Source: Streptomyces asoensis (GTDB lineage Bacteria > Actinomycetota > Actinomycetes > Streptomycetales > Streptomycetaceae). From it: DNA of 64,000 nt. Numbering within the stretch: position 1 is the stretch's first letter; each line of letters starts with the position of its first letter. A program made the translations under genes and the position numbers. The stretch spans positions 4,340,001 through 4,404,000 of the forward strand of contig NZ_CP049838.1 in NCBI RefSeq assembly GCF_013085465.1, read 5' to 3'. Below the pieces are notes generated by a model. That model had not been told where the DNA came from. It saw only the letters and a program-made list of their open reading frames with translations, and did not search any database. Of this stretch, positions 44,411 to 52,306 are shown piece after piece.

Positions 44411-45481
44411 GTGCACGTACCCGACGGATTCATCAACGCCCCGACCTCCGCCGTGACCGGAGTCGTCGCCGCCGGCGCCATCGCCGTGAGCCTGCGCGGC
44501 GCGCGCCGCGAGCTCGACGACCGGACCGCGCCGCTGGCCGGCCTGGTGGCGGCGTTCATCTTCGCCGTGCAGATGCTGAACTTCCCCGTCGCGGCGGGGA
44601 CCAGCGGCCATCTGCTCGGCGGCGCGCTCGCCGCGATACTCGTGGGCCCCTACACAGGGGTCCTGTGCGTGTCCGTGGTCCTGCTGATGCAGGGCATCCT
44701 CTTCGCCGACGGCGGTCTGACCGCGCTCGGCGTGAACATCACCGACATGGCGATCGTGACGACCGTCGTGGCGTACGCCGTCTTCCGCGGCCTGGTGAAG
44801 GTGCTGCCCCGCGGCCGCCGGTCCATCACCGTCGCGTCCTTCGTCGCCGCCGTGCTGTCCGTGCCCGCCGCCGCCGTCGCCTTCACGCTCATCTACTGGA
44901 TCGGCGGCACCACCGACGTGTCGATCGGCAAGGTGGCGACCGCGATGATCGGCGTGCATGTGCTGATCGGCATCGGCGAGGCCGTGATCACCGCGCTGAC
45001 CGTGGGCGCCGTCGTCGCCGTACGGCCGGATCTCGTCTACGGCGCGCGCGATCTGCGGCAGAAGCTCCGGCTGCGGGTGCACGGCGAGCTCGTCGACGCC
45101 CCGGCGGCCGAGGAGGCGCCGGCCGGCGCCCGCACGCCCGTGGCGGCGCGCACCTCGCGGCGCACGCTGTGGGTGACGGGCTTGGTCACCTCCCTCGTCC
45201 TGGCCGGCTTCGTCAGCTTCTACGCCTCCGCGAACCCCGACGGCCTGGAGAAGGTCGCCGCCGACAAGGGCATCGACAAGAAGGCCGAGGAGCACGCGTC
45301 CGCCGACTCCCCGCTCGCCGACTACGGCGTCAAGGACGTGACGAACGCCCGTCTGTCCGGCGGTCTCGCGGGCGTGATCGGGGTCGGCACGACCGTCGTC
45401 GCGGGCAGCGCGGTGTTCTGGGCGGTGCGCAGGCGCCGGACGGGCGACGACGTGTCACCGACGGCCGTAGAGAACGTCTGA
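44411..45481 (+). CDS. cbiM: Cobalt/nickel ECF transporter substrate-binding subunit CbiM fused to a CbiN-like PDGLE domain
   Basis: This membrane component of a CbiMQO/NikMQO importer takes up Co2+ or Ni2+. The 356 residues start MHVPDGFI, where His2 and the free N-terminus bind the metal in this family; that fixes the GTG at 44411. Six or more helices follow (LAGLVAAFIFAVQMLNFPVA, GGALAAILVGPYTGVLCV). After a linker comes the second part with two helices around the PDGLEKVAAD motif, equivalent to CbiN. cbiQ follows after four bases. Cobalt versus nickel cannot be settled here. Confidence 0.92.
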   Translation: MHVPDGFINAPTSAVTGVVAAGAIAVSLRGARRELDDRTAPLAGLVAAFIFAVQMLNFPVAAGTSGHLLGGALAAILVGPYTGVLCVSVVLLMQGILFADGGLTALGVNITDMAIVTTVVAYAVFRGLVKVLPRGRRSITVASFVAAVLSVPAAAVAFTLIYWIGGTTDVSIGKVATAMIGVHVLIGIGEAVITALTVGAVVAVRPDLVYGARDLRQKLRLRVHGELVDAPAAEEAPAGARTPVAARTSRRTLWVTGLVTSLVLAGFVSFYASANPDGLEKVAADKGIDKKAEEHASADSPLADYGVKDVTNARLSGGLAGVIGVGTTVVAGSAVFWAVRRRRTGDDVSPTAVENV

Positions 45482-45485
45482 CGTC

Positions 45486-46247
45486 ATGGGCGCAGGACAC
45501 GCGCACCGGCTCTACCGGCACGGGCACTCGCCCGTGCACGGCCTGCCGCCGCACACCAAGCTCGCCGCCGTCTTCGCCTTCGTGGTGGTCGTGGTGTCGA
45601 CGCCGCGGGAGGCGATGTGGGCGTTCGGCCTGTACGCGGTCCTGCTGGCCTTCGTCGCACGCCACGCGCGCGTGCCCGCCGGTTTCCTGCTCAAACGGCT
45701 GCTGATCGAGGTGCCTTTCGTCGCGTTCGCGGTGCTGATGCCGTTCGTGGCGGAGGGAGAGCGGGTGGACGTCCTCGGCCTGTCGCTCAGCGTCAACGGC
45801 CTGTGGGGCGCCTGGAACGTCCTCGCGAAGGGCACCCTGGGCGTCGCCGCCTCCGTACTGCTCGCGTCCACCACGGAGCTGCGTGAACTGCTCCTCGGCC
45901 TCCAGCGTCTGCGGCTGCCCCCGCTGCTCGTGCAGATCGCGTCCTTCATGATCCGCTACGGCGACGTCATCACGGACGAGATGCGGCGCATGCGGATCGC
46001 CCGGGAGTCTCGCGGGTTCGAGGCGCGGGGCGTACGGCACTGGGGGGTGCTCGCGAAGTCGGCGGGCGCGCTCTTCATCCGCTCCTACGAGCGCGGCGAG
46101 CGCGTGCATCTGGCCATGGTCAGCCGGGGCTACGCCGGTTCGATGCCGGTGATCGACGAGGTGACCGCGTCACGGGCGCAGTGGTCGTACGCGCTGACCC
46201 TGCCGTTCGCCGCCCTCCTGGTCTGCGTGTTGGGATGGTCCCTGTGA
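45486..46247 (+). CDS. cbiQ: ECF transporter transmembrane coupling protein CbiQ
   Basis: The 253-residue membrane subunit links the metal-binding subunit to the ATPase. It has four to six helices (VFAFVVVVVSTPREAMWAFG, VPFVAFAVLMPFVA) and the coupling-helix motifs with conserved Ala-Arg (RMRIARESRGFEARG, AMVSRGYAG). It starts four bases after cbiM and its TGA overlaps the GTG of cbiO. Confidence 0.92.
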   Translation: MGAGHAHRLYRHGHSPVHGLPPHTKLAAVFAFVVVVVSTPREAMWAFGLYAVLLAFVARHARVPAGFLLKRLLIEVPFVAFAVLMPFVAEGERVDVLGLSLSVNGLWGAWNVLAKGTLGVAASVLLASTTELRELLLGLQRLRLPPLLVQIASFMIRYGDVITDEMRRMRIARESRGFEARGVRHWGVLAKSAGALFIRSYERGERVHLAMVSRGYAGSMPVIDEVTASRAQWSYALTLPFAALLVCVLGWSL

Positions 46248-47023
46248 CTGACGCTGTGACGCCTTCCGTGACGCCCTCGCCCTCCCTGGAAGTGGCCGGT
46301 CTGGCCTTCGCCTACCCCGACGGCCACCAGGCCCTGTTCGGCGTGGACTTCTCCGTCGCGCGCGGCGAGCGGGTCGCGCTGCTCGGCCCCAACGGCGCCG
46401 GCAAGACGACCCTCGTGCTGCACCTCAACGGCATCCTGACCGGCGGCGCGGGCACCGTGACGGTGGCCGGGCTGCCCGTCGGCAAGCAGCACATGGCCGA
46501 GATCCGCCGCAAGGTCGGCATCGTCTTCCAGGACCCGGACGACCAGCTGTTCATGCCGACGGTCCGCGAGGACGTGGCGTTCGGACCGGCCGCGGCCGGG
46601 CTGAAGGGGGCCGCCCTGGAGGCGCGGGTCGACCACGCGCTCGAGCAGGTCGGCATGGCGGAGTTCAAGAACCGTCCGCCGCACCACCTCTCCTTCGGCC
46701 AGCGGCGCCGGGTGGCCGTCGCCACGGTGCTCGCTATGGAGCCGGAGATCCTCGTCCTGGACGAGCCGTCCTCCAACCTCGACCCCGCCTCGCGCCGTGA
46801 ACTGGCCGACATCCTGCGGTCGTTGGACGTCACCGCGCTCATGGTCACGCACGACCTGCCGTACGCCCTGGAGCTGTGCCCGCGCTCCCTCGTCCTGAGC
46901 GAGGGCGTGATCGTCGCGGACGGCCGGACCGGCGATCTGCTCGCCGACGACGCCCTCATGCGCGCGCATCGCCTGGAGTTGCCCTTCGGGTTCGACCCGC
47001 GCTCCGCAACAATGGGCGCGTGA
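46244..47023 (+). CDS. cbiO: ECF transporter ATPase CbiO
   Basis: This ABC ATPase powers the cobalt/nickel importer. The 259 residues show Walker A LLGPNGAGKTTLVLH, Q-loop IVFQDPDDQLFMPTV (typical of CbiO), signature LSFGQRRRVAVA and Walker B ILVLDEPSSNLDP, with the switch His in VTHDLPYA. The GTG at 46244 overlaps the cbiQ stop (GTGA); ATG 46235 is an alternative. Its own stop overlaps the GTG of the next gene, an OhrR-type regulator. Confidence 0.93.
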   Translation: MTDAVTPSVTPSPSLEVAGLAFAYPDGHQALFGVDFSVARGERVALLGPNGAGKTTLVLHLNGILTGGAGTVTVAGLPVGKQHMAEIRRKVGIVFQDPDDQLFMPTVREDVAFGPAAAGLKGAALEARVDHALEQVGMAEFKNRPPHHLSFGQRRRVAVATVLAMEPEILVLDEPSSNLDPASRRELADILRSLDVTALMVTHDLPYALELCPRSLVLSEGVIVADGRTGDLLADDALMRAHRLELPFGFDPRSATMGA

Positions 47024-47487
47024 CGAACGAGGCACCTACCGTCGACGGCACGCTGCTCCTCGACGAGCAGCTGTGTTTCGCGCTGTACGCGGCCCAGCGC
47101 GCGGTGACCGCCGCGTACCGGCCGCTCCTGGACGAACTGGGGCTCACCTACCCCCAGTACCTCGTGCTGCTGGTTCTGTGGGAGCGCGGTGAGACGACCG
47201 TCAAGGAGCTGGCGTCGGCCCTGCGCCTCGACTACGGCACGATGTCGCCGCTGCTGAAGCGGCTGGAGGCGGCGGGGCTGGTGCGCCGGGAGCGCTCGGC
47301 GCGGGACGAGCGCTCGGTGCTCGTCGCGTGCACCGGGCGCGGTGAGGAGCTGAAGGGGCGCGCGGAGCGCGTACCCGGCACCCTGCTCGCGACGACGGGG
47401 CTCGGGACGGCGGAGGTCACGCGGTTGCGCGAGGAACTGTGGGGGCTCGCGGAACGGGCACAGGGCGCGGCGGACCGCACCCGCTGA
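47020..47487 (+). CDS. ohrR: OhrR-type MarR-family peroxide regulator
   Basis: The 155-residue winged-helix protein has the redox Cys of OhrR in LLLDEQLCFALYAAQRAVTA, the conserved Tyr in LGLTYPQYLVLLVLWE, and the recognition part LDYGTMSPLLKRLEAAGLV RRERSARDERSV. OhrR represses ohr until organic peroxides oxidise that Cys. ohr lies 125 bases downstream on the same strand. Its GTG overlaps the cbiO stop, an unusual link between metal uptake and peroxide control. Confidence 0.9.
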   Translation: MTNEAPTVDGTLLLDEQLCFALYAAQRAVTAAYRPLLDELGLTYPQYLVLLVLWERGETTVKELASALRLDYGTMSPLLKRLEAAGLVRRERSARDERSVLVACTGRGEELKGRAERVPGTLLATTGLGTAEVTRLREELWGLAERAQGAADRTR

Positions 47488-47568
47488 AGCACCCCCCGTC
47501 GACCCCCTCTCAAGTTACCCACGGTTACTACCCCCTGGTAGGCGATCACCTCCCTACCGGCCGGTACC

Positions 47569-47586
47569 TTGTGCACAATGTAATTG
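47569..47586 (+). promoter_or_regulatory. Putative OhrR operator upstream of ohr
   Basis: Two overlapping inverted repeats lie 27-44 bases before the ohr start: TTGTGCACAA (47569-47578) and CAAT-GTA-ATTG (47576-47586). CAAT/ATTG half-sites are typical of OhrR boxes. Other small repeats (CTACC/GGTAG at 47528-47541, GGTAGG/CCTACC at 47537-47558) lie just upstream. Confidence 0.5.
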
Positions 47587-47612
47587 GGCAAGTTCCCGGG
47601 GGAGGTCCCGCC

Positions 47613-48077
47613 GTGACCGAAGGCAGCGCCGTCGACACCGTCAGCACCGTCGACACCCGTCCGACGAAGATCACATATGTCGCCGAGGCCACCGCGCACG
47701 GCGGCCGCGACGGGTACGTGACCAGCCAGGACGGCCAGATCGAGCTGAAGGTGGCGATGCCGCCGGAGCTGGGCGGCGATGGCAACGGCACCAACCCGGA
47801 GCAGCTCTTCGCGGCCGGGTACAGCTCCTGCTTCCACAACGCGCTGATCCTCGTCGGCAACCGCGCGGGCTTCGACCTCACCGGGTCCACGGTGGCGGCG
47901 AAGGTCGGGATCGGCCCCAACAGGACCAAGGGCTACGGGCTCGCCGTCGCGCTCAGCGTCTCGCTCCCCGTCCTCGACCCGGAACTCGCCGGGAAGCTGG
48001 TGGACGCGGCGCACCAGGTGTGCCCGTACTCGAACGCCACCCGCGGCAACATCGATGTAACGATCATTCTCGGCTAG
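47613..48077 (+). CDS. ohr: Organic hydroperoxide resistance protein Ohr (OsmC family)
   Basis: This thiol peroxidase reduces organic and lipid hydroperoxides with lipoamide. The 154 residues carry both catalytic cysteines, GYSSCFHNALI and HQVCPYSNATRGNIDV, and the Arg-bearing loop of the family around GGRDGYV. The start includes a 15-residue extra head rich in Thr and Val. The GTG follows a strong GGGGGAGG site. Its repressor gene ohrR lies directly upstream. Confidence 0.95.
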   Translation: MTEGSAVDTVSTVDTRPTKITYVAEATAHGGRDGYVTSQDGQIELKVAMPPELGGDGNGTNPEQLFAAGYSSCFHNALILVGNRAGFDLTGSTVAAKVGIGPNRTKGYGLAVALSVSLPVLDPELAGKLVDAAHQVCPYSNATRGNIDVTIILG

Positions 48078-48153
48078 CGAAACGAAGGAATCGCAGGCTC
48101 GACGGGGGTGTTCCCCCGGGAGTTGAAGGCGATCTCCGAGAGGGCGTGCGGGC

Positions 48154-49335
48154 GTGAACGTGAGCGGTGCGGTGGCCGAGGGCTTCGAGCCGGTCCGGGA
48201 GGCGTTCGTACGGAACTTCGAGGTGCTCGGGGACCGGGGCGCGGCGGTGACCGTCTACCGGGACGGGCACAGGGTCGTCGACCTGTGGGCCGGGACGCGG
48301 GACGTGGACGGTGCGGCCGGCGAGGCCGCCCCCTGGGAGCAGGGCACCGCGCAGATCGTGCGGTCGGCGACCAAGGGCGTCGCCGCCGCCGCACTCCTGC
48401 TGCTGCACCAGCGCGGGCAACTGGACCTGGACGCTCCCGTGGGCACGTACTGGCCGGAGTACAAGGCCGCGGGCAAGGAGCGGACGCTCGTGCGGCACCT
48501 GCTCGCGCACCGCGCGGGCGTACCCGTGCTGGACCGGCCGCTGACACCCGCCGAGGCCACCGACCCCGACCTCGGTGCGGCGGCGGTCGCGGCGCAGGCG
48601 CCGGCCTGGGAGCCCGGGACGGACCACGGGTACCACGCGCAGACGTACAGCTGGCTGACCGGCGAGCTGGTGCGGCGGATCACCGGGCGGACCATCGGCG
48701 AGTGGATCGCCGACGAGATCGCCGGCCCGGTGGGGGCCGACCTGTGGCTCGGGCTGCCGCGGGCGCAGCGCGCGCGAGTGGGACGGGTGGGGCAGGTGGA
48801 CGCGCCCGCGCAGAGCGGGGCGCTGAAGACCCGGCCCAAGCCCGCCGTCACCGCCGCCTACGCCGATCCCGCCTCCCTCACCCGCCGCGCCTTCGCCGCG
48901 ATCACCCCGCTGCCCGACGAGAACGACCCCGCATACCGGGCCGCGGCGCTCCCCGCCTCCAACGGCATCGCCACCGCCGACGGCCTGGCCCGCTTCTACG
49001 CGTCACTGATCGGCGAGGTGGCGGGCGGGGTGCGGCTGCTGCGCCCGGAGACGCTGGAACTGGCGCGCGGCGAGCAGTCCTCGGGCCCCGACCGGGTGCT
49101 CGTCGTGAACACCCGGTTCGGCCTGGGCCACATGCTGCACGGAGCCGCGTCCCCGCTGCTGTCCCCCACCTCCTTCGGCCACCCGGGCCGCGGGGGCGCG
49201 CTCGGCCTCGCCGACCCCGAGTCGGGGATCGCCTTCGGCTATGTCACCAACGGCTTCCGGACGAGCGTGACGGCCGACCCGCGCGCGCAGGCGCTGCTGC
49301 GGGCGGTGCGGACGGCCCTGGCTGGCGGGCGCTGA
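48154..49335 (+). CDS. Beta-lactamase-fold serine hydrolase (class C / EstB type)
   Basis: The 393 residues share the penicillin-recognising fold. The SxxK nucleophile is in VRSATKGVAAAALLLLHQ (Ser near residue 71), the Tyr motif in YHAQTYSWLTGELVRRITG, and the last motif in FGHPGRGGALGLAD (HxG). There is no signal peptide, so it should be a cytosolic esterase or peptidase rather than a secreted beta-lactamase. The substrate is unknown. It lies 76 bases after ohr. Confidence 0.88.
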   Translation: MNVSGAVAEGFEPVREAFVRNFEVLGDRGAAVTVYRDGHRVVDLWAGTRDVDGAAGEAAPWEQGTAQIVRSATKGVAAAALLLLHQRGQLDLDAPVGTYWPEYKAAGKERTLVRHLLAHRAGVPVLDRPLTPAEATDPDLGAAAVAAQAPAWEPGTDHGYHAQTYSWLTGELVRRITGRTIGEWIADEIAGPVGADLWLGLPRAQRARVGRVGQVDAPAQSGALKTRPKPAVTAAYADPASLTRRAFAAITPLPDENDPAYRAAALPASNGIATADGLARFYASLIGEVAGGVRLLRPETLELARGEQSSGPDRVLVVNTRFGLGHMLHGAASPLLSPTSFGHPGRGGALGLADPESGIAFGYVTNGFRTSVTADPRAQALLRAVRTALAGGR

Positions 49336-49338
49336 CGC

Positions 49339-49620
49339 TCACACGTTGATCGAGTGCGACCTGCGGCCCGAGTCGTCGTCGATCTCCACATGGGCCTTGG
49401 TCAGCAGTTGCATGGCGATCTCGTTGAGGGCCCGGGCGCCGGCGATCTCCTCGCCGACCCGCGGCTGGTTGATGTCCACGTTGTGCCGGGTGGCATGCCC
49501 CTGGGTCCTGATCTCGGTCCCGTCGGGCAGGCGTACCAGCGCGACCGCGCGCGTGTGCCGGCCGTCCTCCTCGAACTCCAGCTCGACATGCCATCCGACA
49601 GTGGTGTGCATAGTGGTCAT
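49339..49620 (-). CDS. DUF1876 protein
   Basis: The 93 residues fit the small actinobacterial DUF1876 family: GWHVELEFEEDGRHTRAVAL, RLPDGTEIRTQGHATRHN, VGEEIAGARALNEIAMQLLT. The predicted alpha/beta sandwich is known from structures of this family, but no function is. The ribosome site GGAGGTGA before the ATG is an exact anti-Shine-Dalgarno match, rare here, suggesting high expression. It converges on the serine hydrolase with three bases between stops. Confidence 0.87.
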   Translation of the reverse strand: MTTMHTTVGWHVELEFEEDGRHTRAVALVRLPDGTEIRTQGHATRHNVDINQPRVGEEIAGARALNEIAMQLLTKAHVEIDDDSGRRSHSINV

Positions 49621-49686
49621 GAGGTCACCTCCGGAAGTCCTCCTTCCAGGGTGCTCCTGAGAGCGGACGGACGCACCCAGTCGGGC

Positions 49687-50577
49687 TCAGGCCAGCAGCC
49701 GCGTTCCGTCCGGTACGGCGATGCCGAACTCCTCGTCGAGGACTCGGCGCGCCTCCGTCTCGTCGGTGAGCTCGCGCTGCTTGACGGTGCCGTCGGGGTG
49801 GGTCTCGATGAGCAGCGGACCGTTGAGGAGGAGGTGGCGGTCGGCAGTGCTGCGCTGGACGTAGACGCGGCTGCTGAACGGTGAGCGCGGGTTGGTGGCG
49901 ATGTGCCAGTTGATCACCTCGAAGTCGGGCCGCTCGAAGGGTTCGAGAGTGAAGGCGTACTGCGCCTGCCAGACGCCCTCGCCGGACGCCCCGGAGGTCC
50001 CGGCCGCCCCGCTATCTCCGCTCGCCCCGCTCGCCGCGTGTGCCTGGAGCACCCACAGCTCCAGCGGGCCGCGGTGCGGGGCGTGGACGAGGCGATGGCG
50101 GCGGCCCGCGTCGTGGAACTCGACGTCCGCGGTGAGCGGGACGGCTTCCAGCAGCGCTCCCGGGGCGCCGAAACCGACGTCGGCGAGGTACGGCCGTGGG
50201 TCGCCCGGAACCTCGACGAGGAGCGCCATATGGGTGCGGGGCCGGTCCTCGACCCGCCGCGCGCCCACGACGACCCGCGCCGTCAGCAGGGTCACCCCGA
50301 AGCCCAGCGCCTCCAGAACACCCGCGAGCAGCATGTTGTGCTCGTAGCAGTAGCCGCCGCGCCGACCGCCCCGGACCAGCTTGGCGATCAGGTCCGCGGG
50401 GACGAGCGAGGGGACCGTGCCGCGCAGCGGGTCCAGGTTCTCGAAGGGGATGGCGCGAGTGTGGGCCAGATGCACACCCCGCAGGGTCGCCGCGTCGGCC
50501 CGGCGTTCCCCCTCCCAGCCGATCCTCCTCAGGTAGGAGTCGAGATCGTCAGGGCCGAACGCTGTTGTCTCGGGCAT
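49687..50577 (-). CDS. nat: Arylamine N-acetyltransferase
   Basis: It acetylates aromatic amines and hydrazines with acetyl-CoA through a Cys-His-Asp triad: Cys in GGRRGGYCYEHNMLL, His in DRPRTHMALLVEV, Asp in YLADVGFGAPG. The start LDSYLRRIGWEGERRADAAT and HTRAIPFENLDPLRG are typical. The 296 residues are slightly longer than the 275-280 norm because of a Ser/Gly/Ala insert (SGASGDSGAAGTSGASG) before the third domain. Confidence 0.93.
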   Translation of the reverse strand: MPETTAFGPDDLDSYLRRIGWEGERRADAATLRGVHLAHTRAIPFENLDPLRGTVPSLVPADLIAKLVRGGRRGGYCYEHNMLLAGVLEALGFGVTLLTARVVVGARRVEDRPRTHMALLVEVPGDPRPYLADVGFGAPGALLEAVPLTADVEFHDAGRRHRLVHAPHRGPLELWVLQAHAASGASGDSGAAGTSGASGEGVWQAQYAFTLEPFERPDFEVINWHIATNPRSPFSSRVYVQRSTADRHLLLNGPLLIETHPDGTVKQRELTDETEARRVLDEEFGIAVPDGTRLLA

Positions 50578-50622
50578 GACTTCACCCTAGCCAGCCGAAC
50601 GTCGGACGAGCAGAGGAGGGGG

Positions 50623-51468
50623 TCAGCCGGTGTGCAGCATCAGGCCGATACCGACGACGAGGAGCCCGGCGGCGACGAGCCGCGGCGCGCCGAACCGCTC
50701 CTTGAAGAACAGGGCGCCGATGGCCGCTCCGACGATGATCGACGATTCCCGCAGCGCGGCGATCGGCGCCAGGTCGGCGCGGGTCTGCGCCCACAGGACG
50801 AGGGCGTACGCGAGGACGGACAGCGCGGAGCCGAGGAGGCCCACAGCGGCGTAGGGGCGGAGCACGGCGAGGGTCCCCCCGCGCCAGCGGTGGACGGCGT
50901 ACGCCGGGATGACGAACCCCTGTACGGCCATCAGCCAGGCGATGTACCCCAGGGAGGACCCGGAGGCGCGGACGCCGAGCCCGTCGACGACGGTGTACGT
51001 GGCGATGGTCAGCCCGGTCGCCAGCGCGGCCCCGATCGCCGCCCAGTTCGGCCGCCCACCGCGCAGCCCCCACAGGGCGACGCCGGTCAGCCCCGCGCAG
51101 GACAGCGCGACACCGGCGGCCGCCCAGCCGTCCGGCACCTCGTGCGCGAAGACGGCGGCGAGGACGGTGACGACGAGCGGCGCGGAGCCGCGCGCGATGG
51201 GGTAGGCCTGCCCGAAGTCGCCGAGCCGGAACGACCGCATCAGCAGCACGTAGTAGGCGATGTGGATCAGGGCGGAGCACAGCAGGTACGGCCACGCGCG
51301 GGTCGCCGGGAACGCGGTGAAGGGCACGAGCGCGAGCCCGATGAGCATGCCGCCGCCGGCGATCAGCGTGAACCCGACGAGTTTGTCGGTGATCCGGTGG
51401 GCGATGGCGTTCCAGCCGGCGTGGGTGATCGCGGCGAACAGGACGGCCGCGGTGACCAGCGGGGTCAC
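50623..51468 (-). CDS. DMT-superfamily (EamA) permease
   Basis: The 281 residues form ten helices in two EamA repeats. The start LVTAAVLFAAITHAGWNAIAH and the segments GQAYPIARGSAPLVVTVLA and LAPIAALRESSIIVGAAIGA are typical of drug/metabolite transporters. The substrate is unknown. The GTG at 51468 overlaps the stop of the YbaK-type gene upstream (GTGA), so the two are co-translated. Confidence 0.88.
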   Translation of the reverse strand: MTPLVTAAVLFAAITHAGWNAIAHRITDKLVGFTLIAGGGMLIGLALVPFTAFPATRAWPYLLCSALIHIAYYVLLMRSFRLGDFGQAYPIARGSAPLVVTVLAAVFAHEVPDGWAAAGVALSCAGLTGVALWGLRGGRPNWAAIGAALATGLTIATYTVVDGLGVRASGSSLGYIAWLMAVQGFVIPAYAVHRWRGGTLAVLRPYAAVGLLGSALSVLAYALVLWAQTRADLAPIAALRESSIIVGAAIGALFFKERFGAPRLVAAGLLVVGIGLMLHTG

Positions 51469-51956
51469 GCGGTGCGCTCGCGCACGTCCACGAGGGTCGC
51501 GTCGGCGTGCTCGACGAGGTCCTCGGGCGCGATGGGGAAGACGACGTGCGGGTTCCCGGCGGCGGCCCACACGATGTCGTGCGCGAGCAGGTTCCGATCG
51601 GCCAGCACCCGCGTCCTCGTCCGGTGCCCGAAGGGCGGCACACCCCCGATCGCGTACCCGGTGGTCTCCCGTACGACGTCGGCGGCGGCCCGGGTCACCT
51701 TCGCCACGCCGAGTTCCCTGCGCACCAGCTCCACGTCGACGCGCGAGGCCCCGTCCATCAGCACCAGCACCGGCACGCCGTCGGCCGCGAAGATCAGCGA
51801 TTTGCAGATCTGGCTCAGCTCGCACCCGATCGCGGCGGCGGCCTCGGCGGCGGTCCGGGTCGCCTCGGGGAAGCGACGGACCCGGGTGTGCAGCTGGTCG
51901 AGGCCCAGGTCGTGCAGCGCCTCGGCGAATCGGGGATGCGCGGCTGTCGTCGTCAT
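51465..51956 (-). CDS. YbaK/EbsC-type aminoacyl-tRNA deacylase
   Basis: The 163 residues match the YbaK domain, which clears mischarged tRNAs such as Cys-tRNA(Pro). Landmarks are AIGCELSQICKSLIFAADG with the conserved Lys, KVTRAAADVVRETTGYAIGG, PPFGH, and the closing FPIAPEDLV. The ATG at 51956 has no ribosome site; TAGCGT stands seven bases upstream, which suggests a leaderless transcript. It is coupled to a DMT permease downstream. Confidence 0.9.
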   Translation of the reverse strand: MTTTAAHPRFAEALHDLGLDQLHTRVRRFPEATRTAAEAAAAIGCELSQICKSLIFAADGVPVLVLMDGASRVDVELVRRELGVAKVTRAAADVVRETTGYAIGGVPPFGHRTRTRVLADRNLLAHDIVWAAAGNPHVVFPIAPEDLVEHADATLVDVRERTA

Positions 51957-52306
51957 GCACGGCACGCTAGCGGTCGGTGTATGGGACACGCGAGCGGGTT
52001 GTCCGCGACGCGGGCGGCAGACGGGCGGCGCCCGGGTTCGTCCGGAGGCCCGATGCCACCGACATGGTGCGGGAGCCACTCCGTCGGTGAGGATCCGCGG
52101 ACAGGGAAACATCGGTTCTCCGGATCGGGGTCGCAGCCGCGATCCTCGCAAGCGCTTCGTACGCGCTCGTGTGGGATGTACGCCGGCTCCGCAGGGCGCC
52201 GGCCCGCTGAGGCGCGGCGCGCCGCGGAAGCCGCGGAAAAGAAGCCGGTGAGGGCGCCCCGTCCCCACGGAGCCCTCACCGGCGGTCCTATCGGTGGACC
52301 GGTACG
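51957..52306. other. 350-base intergenic region without a gene
   Basis: Between the YbaK-type gene and the end of the MMPL gene I find no supported coding frame. It holds the YbaK promoter, a LacI-type palindrome AAGCGCTT (52150-52157, in CGCAAGCGCTTCG), and the MMPL terminator near the right end. Confidence 0.5.
52245..52282 (-). terminator. Hairpin terminator of the MMPL gene
   Basis: Perfect 11-bp arms CCGGTGAGGGC (52245-52255) and GCCCTCACCGG (52272-52282) surround a 16-base loop. It is 25 bases beyond the MMPL stop on the reverse strand. Confidence 0.75.

Noticed and set aside
52150..52157. LacI-family operator AAGCGCTT
   Set aside because: The 8-bp core is likely by chance in this GC-rich DNA; no LacI gene or sugar gene is beside it. 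Noted only in the intergenic entry.
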